Assembly: GCF_000731675.1 (NCBI RefSeq)
Contig: NZ_JMIT01000002.1
Coordinates: 595,456 to 659,455 of the forward strand
Direction: 5' to 3'
From: Pseudomonas capeferrum
Lineage (GTDB): Bacteria > Pseudomonadota > Gammaproteobacteria > Pseudomonadales > Pseudomonadaceae
Length of the DNA stretch: 64,000 nucleotides
Shown here one piece after another: positions 7,596 through 17,319 of the stretch. The notes beneath the pieces were generated by a model. It had not been told where the DNA came from. It did not search any database and worked only from the letters and a program-made list of their open reading frames with translations. Each line of letters begins with the position of its first letter. Position 1 is the stretch's first letter. A program made the translations under genes and the position numbers.

Positions 7596-8747
7596 ATGAC
7601 GGCCCCTGCCGAGCTCTCGCCTACCCTTCAACTGGCCTGCGACCTGATCCGTCGCCCCTCGGTCACCCCCGTCGATGCCGACTGCCAGGCACAAATGATG
7701 AATCGCCTGGGCGCCGTGGGCTTCACCCTCGAACCCATGCGCATCGAGGACGTCGACAACTTCTGGGCCACTCATGGCAACCAGGAAGGTCCGGTGTTGT
7801 GCTTCGCCGGCCACACCGACGTGGTGCCGACCGGCCCGGTGCAGCAGTGGCAGCATGAGCCGTTCGAAGCGCTGATCGACGCCGACGGCATGCTCTGCGG
7901 CCGTGGCGCCGCCGACATGAAAGGCAGCCTGGCGTCGATGGTGGTGGCCAGCGAGCGTTTCGTGCGTGACTACCCGGGCCACCGCGGCAAGGTCGCCTTC
8001 CTGATCACCAGCGACGAAGAAGGCCCGGCCCACCACGGCACCAAGGCCGTGGTCGAGCGCCTGAAAGCGCGCAACGAGCGCCTGGACTGGTGCATCGTCG
8101 GCGAGCCTTCGAGCACCAACCTGCTCGGCGACGTGGTCAAGAACGGCCGCCGCGGCTCGCTGGGCGCGAAGCTGACCGTACGTGGCAAGCAAGGCCATGT
8201 GGCCTACCCGCACCTGGCGCGCAACCCGATTCACCTCGCCGCCCCCGCCCTGGCAGAACTGGCGGCCGAACACTGGGACGAAGGCAACGCCTTCTTCCCG
8301 CCGACCAGCTTCCAGATCTCCAACCTCAACTCCGGCACTGGCGCCACCAACGTGGTACCCGGCGAACTGACCGCGCTGTTCAACTTCCGCTTCTCCACCG
8401 AGTCGACCGTCGAAGGCCTGCAACAGCGGGTAGCGGCGATCCTCGACAAGCATCAGCTTGAGTGGAGCGTCGAGTGGGCGCTGTCTGGCCTGCCGTTCCT
8501 CACCGAACCGGGCGAGTTGCTCGATGCAGTGTCGGCCAGCATCAAGGCCGTCACCGACCGCGATACCCACCCCTCCACCAGTGGCGGCACCTCGGACGGC
8601 CGTTTCATCGCCACCATGGGCACCCAGGTGGTCGAACTCGGCCCGGTCAACGCCACCATTCACCAGGTCGATGAGCGGATCCTGGCCAGCGACCTCGACT
8701 TGCTGACCGAGATCTACTACCAGACCCTGGTCCGGTTGCTCGCCTGA
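7596..8747 (+). CDS. dapE: Succinyl-diaminopimelate desuccinylase
   Basis: DapE hydrolyses N-succinyl-LL-2,6-diaminopimelate to LL-DAP and succinate for lysine and peptidoglycan synthesis. The 383-residue M20 metallopeptidase shows the metal ligands and catalytic acids in [30 protein letters not shown] and the C-terminal GGTSDGRF, with HQVDE near the end. A CCGGAG ribosome site precedes the ATG. The stop overlaps the rlmA start (TGATG), so these genes are cotranscribed. DapD, an earlier enzyme of the branch, is encoded upstream in the same direction but not in the same operon. Confidence 0.95.
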   Translation: MTAPAELSPTLQLACDLIRRPSVTPVDADCQAQMMNRLGAVGFTLEPMRIEDVDNFWATHGNQEGPVLCFAGHTDVVPTGPVQQWQHEPFEALIDADGMLCGRGAADMKGSLASMVVASERFVRDYPGHRGKVAFLITSDEEGPAHHGTKAVVERLKARNERLDWCIVGEPSSTNLLGDVVKNGRRGSLGAKLTVRGKQGHVAYPHLARNPIHLAAPALAELAAEHWDEGNAFFPPTSFQISNLNSGTGATNVVPGELTALFNFRFSTESTVEGLQQRVAAILDKHQLEWSVEWALSGLPFLTEPGELLDAVSASIKAVTDRDTHPSTSGGTSDGRFIATMGTQVVELGPVNATIHQVDERILASDLDLLTEIYYQTLVRLLA

Positions 8748-9559
8748 TGCTCGCCTGCCCCCTCTGCCAGGCAGCCCTGACACCGCTCGACAACGGCGTG
8801 GTGTGCCCTGCGGGCCACCGCTTCGACCGTGCGCGCCAGGGTTACCTGAACCTGCTGCCGGTGCAGCACAAGAACAGCCGTGACCCCGGTGACAACCAGG
8901 CCATGGTCGAAGCCCGTCGCGACTTCCTCGACGCCGGCCACTATGCCCCGGTGGCCCACCGCCTGGCCGAGCTGGCCGCCGAGCGCCAGCCCGGTGCCTG
9001 GCTGGACATCGGTTGCGGTGAAGGCTATTACACCGCGCAGCTCGCCAACGCCCTGCCCGATGCCGACGGCTATGCCCTGGACATCTCGCGCGAGGCGGTC
9101 AAGCGCGCCTGCCGGCGTGATCCAGCGGTTACCTGGATGGTCGCCAGCATGGCCCGCGTGCCCCTGGCAGATGCCAGCTGCCAGTTCATCGCCAGCGTGT
9201 TCAGCCCGCTGGACTGGGCCGAAGCCAAACGCCTGCTCAGCCCCGGTGGCGGCTTGATGCGGGTCGGCCCGACCAGCGGCCACCTGATGGAGCTGCGCGA
9301 AGTGCTCTACGATGAAGTGCGTCCGTATGCCGATGACAAGCACCTGGCCCTGGTGCCGGAGGGCATGGCTCACGCGCACAGCGAAACCCTCGAGTTCCGC
9401 CTGAGCCTCGCGGCGCCCAAGGCACGCGCCGACCTGCTGGCCATGACCCCGCACGGCTGGCGCGCCAGCGCCGAAAAACGGGCACAGGTGATCGACCAGC
9501 CCGAGCCGTTCGAGGTCACGGTTTCCATGCGTTATGACTATTTCGTGCGCCAAGACTGA
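8747..9559 (+). CDS. rlmA: 23S rRNA (guanine-N1)-methyltransferase, RlmA type
   Basis: A 270-residue SAM-dependent methyltransferase. The N-terminus has a zinc-ribbon pattern CPLCQAAL...CPAGHRFD (C4, C7, C20, H24) followed by ARQGYLNLL, as in RlmA, which methylates G745 of 23S rRNA in E. coli. The SAM-binding motif LDIGCGEGYYTAQLA lies near residues 85-99, and SVFSPLDWAEAKRLL is in the catalytic region. The start overlaps the dapE stop by one base, implying coupling. The related TlrB enzymes modify G748 and give tylosin resistance, but nothing here suggests that role. Confidence 0.85.
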   Translation: MLACPLCQAALTPLDNGVVCPAGHRFDRARQGYLNLLPVQHKNSRDPGDNQAMVEARRDFLDAGHYAPVAHRLAELAAERQPGAWLDIGCGEGYYTAQLANALPDADGYALDISREAVKRACRRDPAVTWMVASMARVPLADASCQFIASVFSPLDWAEAKRLLSPGGGLMRVGPTSGHLMELREVLYDEVRPYADDKHLALVPEGMAHAHSETLEFRLSLAAPKARADLLAMTPHGWRASAEKRAQVIDQPEPFEVTVSMRYDYFVRQD

Positions 9560-9576
9560 GCACACCCGGAGCCCTT

Positions 9577-9954
9577 ATGCGCCAACCTGATATCGAGATT
9601 TACCTGAAGGACGCCGACGTCGACCACAAGCAGATTGCCGACTGGCTGGCCCAGGCCGTGGGCCCGTGCAGCGAGTGGCAGCAGAAAGGCCAGACCTTCA
9701 AGTGCAAGGCCGGTAACATTCCAGTCACCTGGTTACCCAAGGCTGTGGGGAAATGGAACAGCCTCTACCTGGAAAGCGACCAGACCCCGTGGGCTGATGA
9801 CATCGCCTGCGCCCGCGCGGCGCACGCCGCACTCGGCGTCGAAGTCCGCTGCGCACCGGGTGGCTGGGTCGAGGAAGACGGTGAAGAAGATGCCGATCGC
9901 TGGGTCCGTATCAGCGCCGACGGTGAAGAGGAAATCACCTGGCGCACTTCTTGA
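9577..9954 (+). CDS. Conserved hypothetical acidic protein
   Basis: A 125-residue soluble protein starting MRQPDIEIYLKDADVDHKQI, with no signal peptide or membrane segment. It is acidic towards the C-terminus (EEDGEEDADRW and DGEEEITW) and has three cysteines. CCGGAG lies before the ATG. It follows rlmA by 17 bases in the same direction and is probably the last gene of the dapE-rlmA transcript. I do not recognise a named domain; its position suggests it is a conserved pseudomonad protein. Confidence 0.75.
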   Translation: MRQPDIEIYLKDADVDHKQIADWLAQAVGPCSEWQQKGQTFKCKAGNIPVTWLPKAVGKWNSLYLESDQTPWADDIACARAAHAALGVEVRCAPGGWVEEDGEEDADRWVRISADGEEEITWRTS

Positions 9955-9958
9955 GCGG

Positions 9959-10040
9959 CAAGCTTTAAGTTGCAAGCGCCAAGACGGATCGCATCAGGCT
10001 GCAAGTACACGGTCACTTGCAGCTTGAGGCTTAAAGCTTG
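9959..10040. repeat. Imperfect inverted repeat between convergent genes
   Basis: CAAGCTTTAAGTTGCAAG at 9959-9976 pairs with CTTGCAGCTTGAGGCTTAAAGCTTG at 10016-10040, with a 6-7 base insertion in the right arm. It separates the convergent hypothetical gene and the cold-shock gene and probably acts as a bidirectional terminator. Its AAGCTT/GCAAG wording differs from the two GC-rich repeat families in the window. Confidence 0.65.
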
Positions 10041-10044
10041 AGGC

Positions 10045-10254
10045 TCAGAGCCCTACTACGTCCTCGGCTTGCAGGCCTTTCTGGCCCTGCACGCAGGCGT
10101 ACTCGACCTGCTGCCCTTCGACCAGGGTACGATGCCCCTCACCGCGGATCGCCCGATAGTGGACGAACACATCCGCACCACCTTCGCGCTGAATGAAGCC
10201 ATAGCCCTTGGCATCGTTGAACCACTTTACATTCCCAGTCTCACGAGACGACAT
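10045..10254 (-). CDS. Cold-shock domain protein (CspA family)
   Basis: A 69-residue single cold-shock domain that binds single-stranded RNA or DNA. RNP1 (KGYGFIQ) and RNP2 (DVFVHY) are intact, and the protein starts [21 protein letters not shown] ggag ribosome site precedes the ATG at 10254. It diverges from plsB across about 230 bases that include AT-rich stretches near 10369-10405, leaving room for the long 5' leader usual for cold-shock mRNAs. Whether it is cold-induced cannot be read from the sequence. Confidence 0.92.
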   Translation of the reverse strand: MSSRETGNVKWFNDAKGYGFIQREGGADVFVHYRAIRGEGHRTLVEGQQVEYACVQGQKGLQAEDVVGL

Positions 10255-10486
10255 CTGAACTACTCCGGATTTTTATTGTGAAGATCGCCTTGTAGGCACG
10301 CAGTCATCACCACGTGCCGACGCCGCTTGCCGAAATATCCTGCAAGTGGCAGGCCGAGTATATGACACAGATTAAAAAAAATTGATGACACCTCCACTTT
10401 TTGCCGATTTTTGCTGAACTTACGCACATACGGCAGACTAAATGGCTGGATACTCACCTGAAAATCATACCCAGGGCACACACCCC

Positions 10487-12973
10487 ATGACCCGTTCCCC
10501 CCTGCGCCGCCTGATCTTCGGCGCCCTGCGTCGCCTGTTGTACCTGTGGGTGCGCTCCGAGACCATCAACCAGTCGTCGCTGACGCTCAAGCTCGACCGC
10601 AGCCGCCCGGTGTTCTATGCCCTGCCTTCGCCCTCACTGACTGACCTGGCGGTACTCGACCGCGAATGCACCAAAGCGGGGCTGCCACGCCCGGTGCTAC
10701 CGGTGGCCGTGGGCACGTTGCAGGAGCCGGCGGCGTTCTTCTACCTGACACCCGACCCCGACTGGCTGGGCCGCCAGGACAAGAGCGGCGCCCCGCCCAC
10801 CCTCGAACGCCTGGTCGCAGCGGTAAGCCAGCATGCCGAGGAAGACGCGCAGATCATCCCGGTGAGCGTGTTCTGGGGCCAAACCCCCGCCAGTGAGTCC
10901 AGCCCATGGAAGCTGCTGTTCGCCGACAGCTGGGCGGTCACCGGGCGCCTGCGCCGGCTGCTGACCGTGCTTATACTGGGGCGCAAGACCCGCGTGCAGT
11001 TCTCTGCCCCGATCCACCTGCGCGAACTGGTCCAGCACAACAAAGGCCATGAACGCACCGTGCGCATGGCCCAGCGCCTGATGCGCGTGCACTTTCGCAA
11101 CCTCAAGACGGCAGTCATCGGCCCGGACATCTCGCACCGACGCAACCTGGTCAAAGGCCTGGTCCATGCCCCGCAGGTGCGCCAGGCCATCAGCGATGAG
11201 GCCGAGCGTGAGGGCATCCCGCTGGCCAAGGCCGAAGCCCAGGCACTGCGCTATGGCAACGAGATCGCCTCGGACTACACCTACACCGCGATCCGCTTCC
11301 TTGAAGTGGTACTGAGCTGGTTCTGGAACAAGATCTACGACGGCATCAAGGTCAACCACATCGAGCAGGTGCAGGGCATCGCCCCTGGCCACGAAGTCGT
11401 CTACGTGCCCTGCCACCGCAGCCACATCGACTACCTGCTGCTGTCCTACCTGCTGTTCAAAAACGGCCTCACCCCACCGCACGTGGCGGCCGGCATCAAC
11501 CTCAACATGCCGGTGGTCGGTAGCCTGCTGCGCCGTGGCGGGGCCTTTTTCATGCGCCGTACCTTCAAGGGCAACCCGCTTTATACCGCTGTGTTCAACG
11601 AGTACCTGCACACGCTGTTCAGCAAGGGCTTCCCGGTGGAGTACTTCGTCGAAGGCGGCCGTTCGCGCACCGGGCGCATGCTGCAGCCGCGCACCGGCAT
11701 GCTGGCGATCACCCTGCGCAGCTTCCTGCGCTCTTCGCGCACGCCGATCGTCTTCGTGCCGGTGTACATCGGCTACGAGCGCGTGCTCGAAGGCCGCACC
11801 TACCTGGGCGAGTTGCGCGGCGCCAGCAAGAAGAAGGAATCGATCTTCGACATCTTCAAGGTCTTCAGCGCGCTCAAGCAGCGTTTTGGCCAGGTCTATG
11901 TCAACTTTGGCGAGCCGATCCGTTTGGCCGGCTTTCTCGATGCACAGCAACCCGGCTGGCGCGAGCAAGAGCATGGCCCGCAGTTCCGCCCAGCCTGGTT
12001 GAATGAAACCACCACACGCCTGGGTGAAACCGTAGCCCGCCACCTCAATGGGGCTGCGGCGATCAACCCGGTCAACCTGGTGGCCCTGGCGCTTCTGTCC
12101 ACCAGCCGTCACGCCCTCGACGAACGCGCCCTGTGCCGCGTGCTCGACCTGTACCTGGCGCTGTTGCGCCAAGTACCGTATTCGCCCCACACCACCTTGC
12201 CCGAAGGCGACGGCATGGCGCTGATCGAACACGTGAAGGGCATGAAGCTGCTGGCTGAGCAGAAGGACGCCTTGGGCCGCATCCTGTACCTGGATGAAGC
12301 CGATGCGGTGCTGATGACCTATTACCGCAACAACGTCCTGCATATCTTCGCCCTGCCGGCGCTGCTGGCGAGCTTCTTCCTCAGCAGCTCGCGGATGAGC
12401 CGTGAACTGCTTGGCCAGTATGTCAAAGCGCTGTACCCATACCTGCAGGCCGAGCTGTTCCTGCGCTGGGCACCCGAGCAACTGGACGAGGTGATCGACC
12501 AATGGCTGGCGGCGCTGGTCGCGCAAGGGCTGCTGCGCCAGGAAAACGATGTATACCTGCGCCCGGCCCCCAGCTCGCGCCCGTTCGTGTTGCTGACCTT
12601 GCTGGCCCGCAACATCACCCAGACCCTGCAGCGCTTCTACATGGCTACCTCGCTGCTGCTCAACAGCGGCCAACACAGCCTGAGCGCCGAAGCACTGGAA
12701 GACCTCTGCGTGATGATGGCCCAGCGCCTGTCGATCCTGCATGGCCTGAATGCCCCGGAGTTCTTCGACAAGAGCCTGTTCCGCCACTTCATCCAGACGT
12801 TGATCGAGCAAGGGGTGCTGCAAGCGGACGCGCAAGGCAAGCTGGGCTATCACGACAAGCTCGCCGAGCTGGCCGAAGGGGTCGCCAAGCGTGTGCTGTC
12901 GGCAGAGCTGCGGCTGTCGATCCGCCAGGTAGCCTTGCATCGCGACGATGCCCTGGAAACTTCGGCCCTCTAA
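10487..12973 (+). CDS. plsB: Glycerol-3-phosphate acyltransferase
   Basis: PlsB acylates sn-glycerol-3-phosphate at position 1, the first step of phospholipid synthesis, at the inner membrane. The 828-residue product has the HX4D acyltransferase motif in [12 protein letters not shown] (H310, D315), then GAFFMRRTF, the phosphate-binding [10 protein letters not shown], and [12 protein letters not shown], in the usual order. The frame is open to 10442, but the start at 10487 ([18 protein letters not shown]) gives the family N-terminus. It is divergent from the cold-shock gene. A hairpin at 13003-13037 separates it from the next gene. Confidence 0.95.
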   Translation: MTRSPLRRLIFGALRRLLYLWVRSETINQSSLTLKLDRSRPVFYALPSPSLTDLAVLDRECTKAGLPRPVLPVAVGTLQEPAAFFYLTPDPDWLGRQDKSGAPPTLERLVAAVSQHAEEDAQIIPVSVFWGQTPASESSPWKLLFADSWAVTGRLRRLLTVLILGRKTRVQFSAPIHLRELVQHNKGHERTVRMAQRLMRVHFRNLKTAVIGPDISHRRNLVKGLVHAPQVRQAISDEAEREGIPLAKAEAQALRYGNEIASDYTYTAIRFLEVVLSWFWNKIYDGIKVNHIEQVQGIAPGHEVVYVPCHRSHIDYLLLSYLLFKNGLTPPHVAAGINLNMPVVGSLLRRGGAFFMRRTFKGNPLYTAVFNEYLHTLFSKGFPVEYFVEGGRSRTGRMLQPRTGMLAITLRSFLRSSRTPIVFVPVYIGYERVLEGRTYLGELRGASKKKESIFDIFKVFSALKQRFGQVYVNFGEPIRLAGFLDAQQPGWREQEHGPQFRPAWLNETTTRLGETVARHLNGAAAINPVNLVALALLSTSRHALDERALCRVLDLYLALLRQVPYSPHTTLPEGDGMALIEHVKGMKLLAEQKDALGRILYLDEADAVLMTYYRNNVLHIFALPALLASFFLSSSRMSRELLGQYVKALYPYLQAELFLRWAPEQLDEVIDQWLAALVAQGLLRQENDVYLRPAPSSRPFVLLTLLARNITQTLQRFYMATSLLLNSGQHSLSAEALEDLCVMMAQRLSILHGLNAPEFFDKSLFRHFIQTLIEQGVLQADAQGKLGYHDKLAELAEGVAKRVLSAELRLSIRQVALHRDDALETSAL

Positions 12974-13002
12974 GGCTTCATCTACCGCGCAAATCCGTTA
13001 AA

Positions 13003-13037
13003 GTCCTTGGCGTTGGCCACAAGCCAACGCCACGGAC
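13003..13037 (+). promoter_or_regulatory. Stable hairpin directly upstream of the lipoprotein ribosome site
   Basis: GTCCTTGGCGTTGGC and GCCAACGCCACGGAC form a 15-bp stem with one mismatch and a 5-base loop. It lies 30 bases past the plsB stop and ends 3 bases before the CGGAG ribosome site of the next gene. There is no U-tract, so it may attenuate plsB read-through or affect translation start of the lipoprotein. Confidence 0.5.
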
Positions 13038-13049
13038 AACGGAGATTCC

Positions 13050-13448
13050 ATGAAAAAGCTCGTAATGCTGTGTTGTGCATCCCTGCTCGCAGCCTGCTCC
13101 AGCCACACCCCGTCGCCCCAGGCGAGCCTTGAGGGTGAAGTCTTCTACCTGCAGCGCATCGCCCTGCCGCCCACCGCCACCCTCAGCGTGGAGCTGCAGG
13201 ATGTGTCGCTGATGGACGCCCCTGCCGTCACCCTGGCGCGCCAGGCCGGCCCGGTCAAAGGCAACGTGCCACTGCCGTTCCATCTCACCTACGACCCGGC
13301 CCAGGTCAAGCCTGGCCACCGCTATGCGGTGAGTGCCCGTATCGAACTGGACGGCAAGCTGCTGTTCATCAACACCGAGCATCACGGCGTCACGCTGGAT
13401 GGCAGCGACGTGCAGCCAGTACGGGTCAAAGTCGACCCCGTGCGCTGA
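13050..13448 (+). CDS. YbaY-family outer-membrane lipoprotein
   Basis: A 132-residue lipoprotein precursor. The signal peptide MKKLVMLCCASLLAACSS ends in a lipobox (LAAC) with modification expected at C16. The mature part, with LEGEVFYLQRIALPPTATLSVELQDVSL followed by later VSARIE, matches the YbaY/type III secretion-like lipoprotein family of unknown function. A CGGAG site precedes the ATG. The next gene starts 33 bases downstream on the same strand. Function is not known; an envelope location is supported by the lipobox. Confidence 0.82.
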   Translation: MKKLVMLCCASLLAACSSHTPSPQASLEGEVFYLQRIALPPTATLSVELQDVSLMDAPAVTLARQAGPVKGNVPLPFHLTYDPAQVKPGHRYAVSARIELDGKLLFINTEHHGVTLDGSDVQPVRVKVDPVR

Positions 13449-13481
13449 TACCCGCCTATTTCTGTTCAAAAGGAAAGCTTC

Positions 13482-14171
13482 ATGATTCGCTCCTCCCTGC
13501 GTTTCACCGCCCTGTGCGCCGGCCTGTTGCTGTCGGCCAGCGCGCTGGCGCTGTCGCTTGGCGACCTGACCCAGAAGGACGCCAGCGGTGGCCTGAAAGA
13601 CGCCCTGACCCAGGGCGCGCAGATTGCCGTCAAGCAGCTGAGTGCCCCCGGCGGCTTCAGCAACAACCCGGACGTGCGCATCGAGTTGCCGGGCAACCTC
13701 GGCAAGGCCGCCAAGGCCATGAAGATGTTCGGCAAGGGTGACCAGGTTACAGCCCTGGAAGACAGCATGAACAAGGCCGCAGAGGCGGCGGTACCGCAAG
13801 CCCAGGCAATCCTGGTGGATGCGGTGAAGAACATGAGCGTGACCGATGCCAAGGGCATCCTCAGCGGTGGCGACGACTCTGCCACCCAGTACCTGAACAA
13901 GAGCAGCCGCGAGCAGATCCGCGCCAAGTTCCTGCCGATCGTCAAGGCAGCGACCGACAAGGTTGGTGTGGTTCAGCAATACAACAACTTTGCCGGTCAA
14001 GCTTCAGCCCTGGGGCTGGGCAGTGCCAAGAGCGCCAATGTCGAGAGCTACGTGACCGAAAAGGCCCTGGATGGCCTGTTTGAAATGATCGCCAAGCAGG
14101 AGCAGAGCATTCGCCAGAACCCGGCCGAGGCCGCTACCAGCCTGGCCAAAAAGGTATTTGGCGCACTGTGA
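13482..14171 (+). CDS. DUF4197 secreted protein
   Basis: A 229-residue protein with a cleavable signal peptide (MIRSSLRFTALCAGLLLSAS, cleavage likely after ALA near residue 23). The mature part is mainly predicted helix: GGLKDALTQGAQIAVKQLS, IELPGNLGKAAKAMK and a C-terminal GLFEMIAKQEQSIRQNP, the pattern of DUF4197. No enzymatic motif is visible. An AAGGA ribosome site precedes the ATG. It is likely periplasmic or outer-membrane associated and follows the YbaY-like lipoprotein gene. Confidence 0.8.
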   Translation: MIRSSLRFTALCAGLLLSASALALSLGDLTQKDASGGLKDALTQGAQIAVKQLSAPGGFSNNPDVRIELPGNLGKAAKAMKMFGKGDQVTALEDSMNKAAEAAVPQAQAILVDAVKNMSVTDAKGILSGGDDSATQYLNKSSREQIRAKFLPIVKAATDKVGVVQQYNNFAGQASALGLGSAKSANVESYVTEKALDGLFEMIAKQEQSIRQNPAEAATSLAKKVFGAL

Positions 14172-14181
14172 TGCCAAGACG

Positions 14182-14213
14182 ACAAGGCCGCTCCTGCGCA
14201 GGAGCGGCCTTGT
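14182..14213. terminator. Perfect 32-bp palindrome between convergent genes
   Basis: ACAAGGCCGCTCCTGC is followed directly by its exact reverse complement, with no spacer. It lies 10 bases past the DUF4197 stop and about 35 bases before the 3' end of the RND pump gene on the other strand. It is best read as a bidirectional terminator, although no U-tract is present. Confidence 0.6.
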
Positions 14214-14247
14214 GTCGCGAAAGGAGGGCAAAGCCCTCCCAGCGGCC

Positions 14248-17200
14248 TCAGCCCTTCCGGACCCTGAACCACGCCGCATACAACGCCGGCAAGAACAGCA
14301 ACGTCAACGCCGTCGCAACGATCAACCCGCCCATGATCGCCACCGCCATCGGCCCATAGAACACGCTACGCGACAACGGGATCATCGCCAGCACCGCCGC
14401 CAGTGCCGTCAGCACGATCGGCCGGAAGCGCCGTACCGTAGCCTCGATGATCGCCTGCCAACGCTCCATCCCCGAGGCGATGTCCTGTTCGATCTGATCC
14501 ACCAGGATCACCGAGTTGCGCATGATCATCCCGGCCAGGGCAATGGTGCCGAGCATGGCCACGAAGCCGAACGGCTGGCGGAACACCAGCAGGAACAAGG
14601 TCACGCCAATCAGCCCCAGGGGCGCGGTAAGGAACACCATTACCGTGCGCGAGAAACTGCGCAACTGGATCATCAACAGGCTCAACACCACCACGATGAA
14701 CAGCGGCATACCGGCATTCACCGATTTCTGACCGCGCTCGGAATCTTCCACAGTACCGCCCACCTCAAGCAGGTAGCCATCCGGCAGTTTGGCCTTGACG
14801 TCGCTTAACGTCGGCTCGATCTGTCGCACCAGGGTCGCCGGCTGCTCCTTATCGTAGATGTCGGCACGCACGGTCACCGTTGGCAGGCGGTTGCGGTGCC
14901 AGATGATGCCTTCTTCGAAGCCGTACTCCAGGGTCGCTACCTGCGACAGCGCCACGCTCTGGCCGTTGTCGGTGGGCAGCGCCAGGCTGCCCAGGTTAGC
15001 CAGGTCGCCACGCTCTTTCTGCGTGCCGCGCAGCAGGATCTCGATCAGTTCGTTGTCCTCGCGGTACTGGCTGACCGTGGTGCCGGTCAGCGAGCTGCGC
15101 AAGAAGCTCGACAGGTGCGCGGTGCTCACGCCAAGGGCGCGGGCGCGGTCCTGATCGATGGCCAGGAACACCGCCTTGCTTGGCTCCTCCCAGTCCAGGT
15201 GCACGTTTACCACATGCGGGTTCTCGCGCACCTTGTCGGCCACTTCGCGGGCCAGGGCGCGCACCTTCTCGATATGCTCGCCGGTCACCCGGAACTGCAC
15301 CGGGTAACCCACGGGTGGGCCGTTTTCCAGGCGCGTGACGCGGGCGCGCAAGTCGGGGAACTGCTGGTCGACGGTATCGATCAGCCAACTGCGCAGCCGT
15401 TCGCGCTCTTCCATCGATTTGGCCAGCACGACGAACTGGGCAAAGCTGGCGGCCGGCAACTGCTGGTCCAGCGGCAGGTAAAAGCGCGGCGACCCGGTAC
15501 CCACATAGGCCACATAGTTGTCGATGCCATCCTGCTGCTTGAGCAGCACCTCCAGTTGTTTGACCCGCTCGGCGGTATTGGACAACGACGCGCCTTCGGC
15601 CAGCTTCAGGTCGACCATCAGCTCTGGGCGCCCGGAAGCCGGGAAGAACTGCTGCGGCACGAAGCGGAACAGCAGGATGCTGCCGACGAACGCTGCGAGG
15701 GTCAGCAGAATGACTGTCTTGCGACGCCGCACGCACCACTCGACCACACGCCGTACGCGCTGATAGAACGGCGTGGCGTAAGGGTCCGGCGCATGCCCAT
15801 CGCTGCCATGACGGGCAGCATGCAGCTTGGCCAGGTCCGGCAGCAGGCGTTCGCCCAGGTAAGGGACAAACACCACCGCCGCAACCCAGGAGGTCAGCAG
15901 CGCGATGGTCACGACCTGGAAGATCGAACGGGTGTACTCGCCCGTGCTCGACGCCGCCGTGGCAATCGGCAAGAAGCCGGCAGCGGTAATCAAGGTACCG
16001 GTCAGCATGGGGAAGGCCGTGCTCGTCCAGGCGTAGCTGGCCGCCTTGAACCGGTCGTAGCCCTGCTCCATCTTGATCGCCATCATCTCCACGGCAATGA
16101 TCGCGTCGTCCACCAGCAAGCCCAGCGCCAACACCAGCGCACCGAGCGAAATCTTGTGCAAGCCGATGCCGAAGTAGTGCATGGCGGCAAAGGTCATGGC
16201 CAGTACCAACGGAATGGCCAATGCCACCACCAGCCCGGTGCGCAAGCCCAAAGAGAAGAAGCTCACCAGCAGGACGATGACCAGCGCCTCGACCAGTACC
16301 TGGACGAACTCACCGACGCCGGCCTTGACTGCAGCCGGCTGGTCAGAGACCTTGCGCAGCTCCATACCGGCCGGCAGGTTGCGCGCCAGGCGCTCGAACT
16401 CGCCCTCCAGGGCTTTGCCCAGCACCAGGATGTCGCCGCCGTCCTTCATCGAGACGGCCAGGCCGATGGCGTCTTCACCCATGAAGCGCATGCGCGGCGC
16501 GGGCGGGTCGTTGAAGCCGCGGTGCACCTCGGCTACGTCACCAATGCGGAAGGTGCGATCGCCCACCCGAATCGGGAACTGACGAATCTGCTCGACACTG
16601 TCGAAGCGGCCGCTGACCCGCAGTTGCAGGCGCTCGCTGGGCGTCTCGAAGAAGCCCGCCGTGCTGACCGCGTTCTGCTCCTGGAGGGCCTGCTGGACGG
16701 CTTCCAGTGGCACGCCGAGGGTCGCCAGCTTGAGGTTGGACAGCTCGATCCAGACCTTCTCGTCCTGCAGCCCGACCAGCTCGACCTTGCCCACATCCTT
16801 GACCCGCTGCAGCTGGATCTGGATGCGGTCGGCGTAGTCCTTGAGCACCGCATAGTCGAAGCCCGTGCCGGTCAGCGCATAGATATTGCCGAACGTGGTG
16901 CCGAATTCGTCATTGAAGAACGGGCCCTGGATTTCCGGCGGCAAGGTGTGGCGGATGTCCGCGACTTTCTTGCGGATCTGGTACCACAGCTCCGGGATAT
17001 CCTTGGAATGCAGCGAGTCGCGGGCCATGAAGGTCACCTGCGACTCGCCCGGGCGGGAGAACGAGACGATCTTCTCGTACTCGCCGGTCTCCATCAGCTT
17101 CTTCTCGATACGCTCGGTGACCTGGCGCGACACTTCCTCGGCGGTGGCGCCGGGCCACACGGTGCGCACGACCATGGCCTTGAAGGTGAACGGCGGGTCC

Positions 17201-17313
17201 TCGCTCTGGCCCAGCTTGGTGTAGGACATGGCGCCAATGGCAGCCAGCAGGATCATCAGGAACAGTACGATCTGGCGATTGCGCAGCGCCCAGGCGGAAA
17301 GGTTGAAACCCAT
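14248..17313 (-). CDS. RND efflux inner-membrane transporter (AcrB/TriC family)
   Basis: A 1021-residue proton-driven multidrug-type RND pump. It begins MGFNLSAWALRNRQIVLFLM (first helix), has the large periplasmic loop with FFNDEFGTTFGNIYALTG, and a membrane segment LGALVLALGLLVDDAIIAVEMM with the paired aspartates of the proton relay in helix 4; AGMIMRNSVILVDQI is in the second half. AAGGAG precedes the ATG. The membrane-fusion gene lies 6 bases upstream, so the two are one operon. Sequence style is nearest to the TriC/short HAE1 group, but only one adaptor and no outer-membrane channel gene are present. Substrate unknown. Confidence 0.9.
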   Translation of the reverse strand: MGFNLSAWALRNRQIVLFLMILLAAIGAMSYTKLGQSEDPPFTFKAMVVRTVWPGATAEEVSRQVTERIEKKLMETGEYEKIVSFSRPGESQVTFMARDSLHSKDIPELWYQIRKKVADIRHTLPPEIQGPFFNDEFGTTFGNIYALTGTGFDYAVLKDYADRIQIQLQRVKDVGKVELVGLQDEKVWIELSNLKLATLGVPLEAVQQALQEQNAVSTAGFFETPSERLQLRVSGRFDSVEQIRQFPIRVGDRTFRIGDVAEVHRGFNDPPAPRMRFMGEDAIGLAVSMKDGGDILVLGKALEGEFERLARNLPAGMELRKVSDQPAAVKAGVGEFVQVLVEALVIVLLVSFFSLGLRTGLVVALAIPLVLAMTFAAMHYFGIGLHKISLGALVLALGLLVDDAIIAVEMMAIKMEQGYDRFKAASYAWTSTAFPMLTGTLITAAGFLPIATAASSTGEYTRSIFQVVTIALLTSWVAAVVFVPYLGERLLPDLAKLHAARHGSDGHAPDPYATPFYQRVRRVVEWCVRRRKTVILLTLAAFVGSILLFRFVPQQFFPASGRPELMVDLKLAEGASLSNTAERVKQLEVLLKQQDGIDNYVAYVGTGSPRFYLPLDQQLPAASFAQFVVLAKSMEERERLRSWLIDTVDQQFPDLRARVTRLENGPPVGYPVQFRVTGEHIEKVRALAREVADKVRENPHVVNVHLDWEEPSKAVFLAIDQDRARALGVSTAHLSSFLRSSLTGTTVSQYREDNELIEILLRGTQKERGDLANLGSLALPTDNGQSVALSQVATLEYGFEEGIIWHRNRLPTVTVRADIYDKEQPATLVRQIEPTLSDVKAKLPDGYLLEVGGTVEDSERGQKSVNAGMPLFIVVVLSLLMIQLRSFSRTVMVFLTAPLGLIGVTLFLLVFRQPFGFVAMLGTIALAGMIMRNSVILVDQIEQDIASGMERWQAIIEATVRRFRPIVLTALAAVLAMIPLSRSVFYGPMAVAIMGGLIVATALTLLFLPALYAAWFRVRKG

Positions 17314-17319
17314 CGGGAC

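Noticed and set aside
4965..8783. Very long open frame (1272 codons) on the minus strand
   Set aside because: It lies opposite the GH17-GT2 and dapE genes, has no ribosome site or recognisable domains, and is rich in Gln, His, Arg and Val as expected from antisense of GC-rich codons.
10697..12940. 747-codon open frame antisense to plsB
   Set aside because: Composition bias (His, Gln, Arg, Ala) and lack of motifs mark it as a shadow of plsB, whose motifs are complete on the plus strand.
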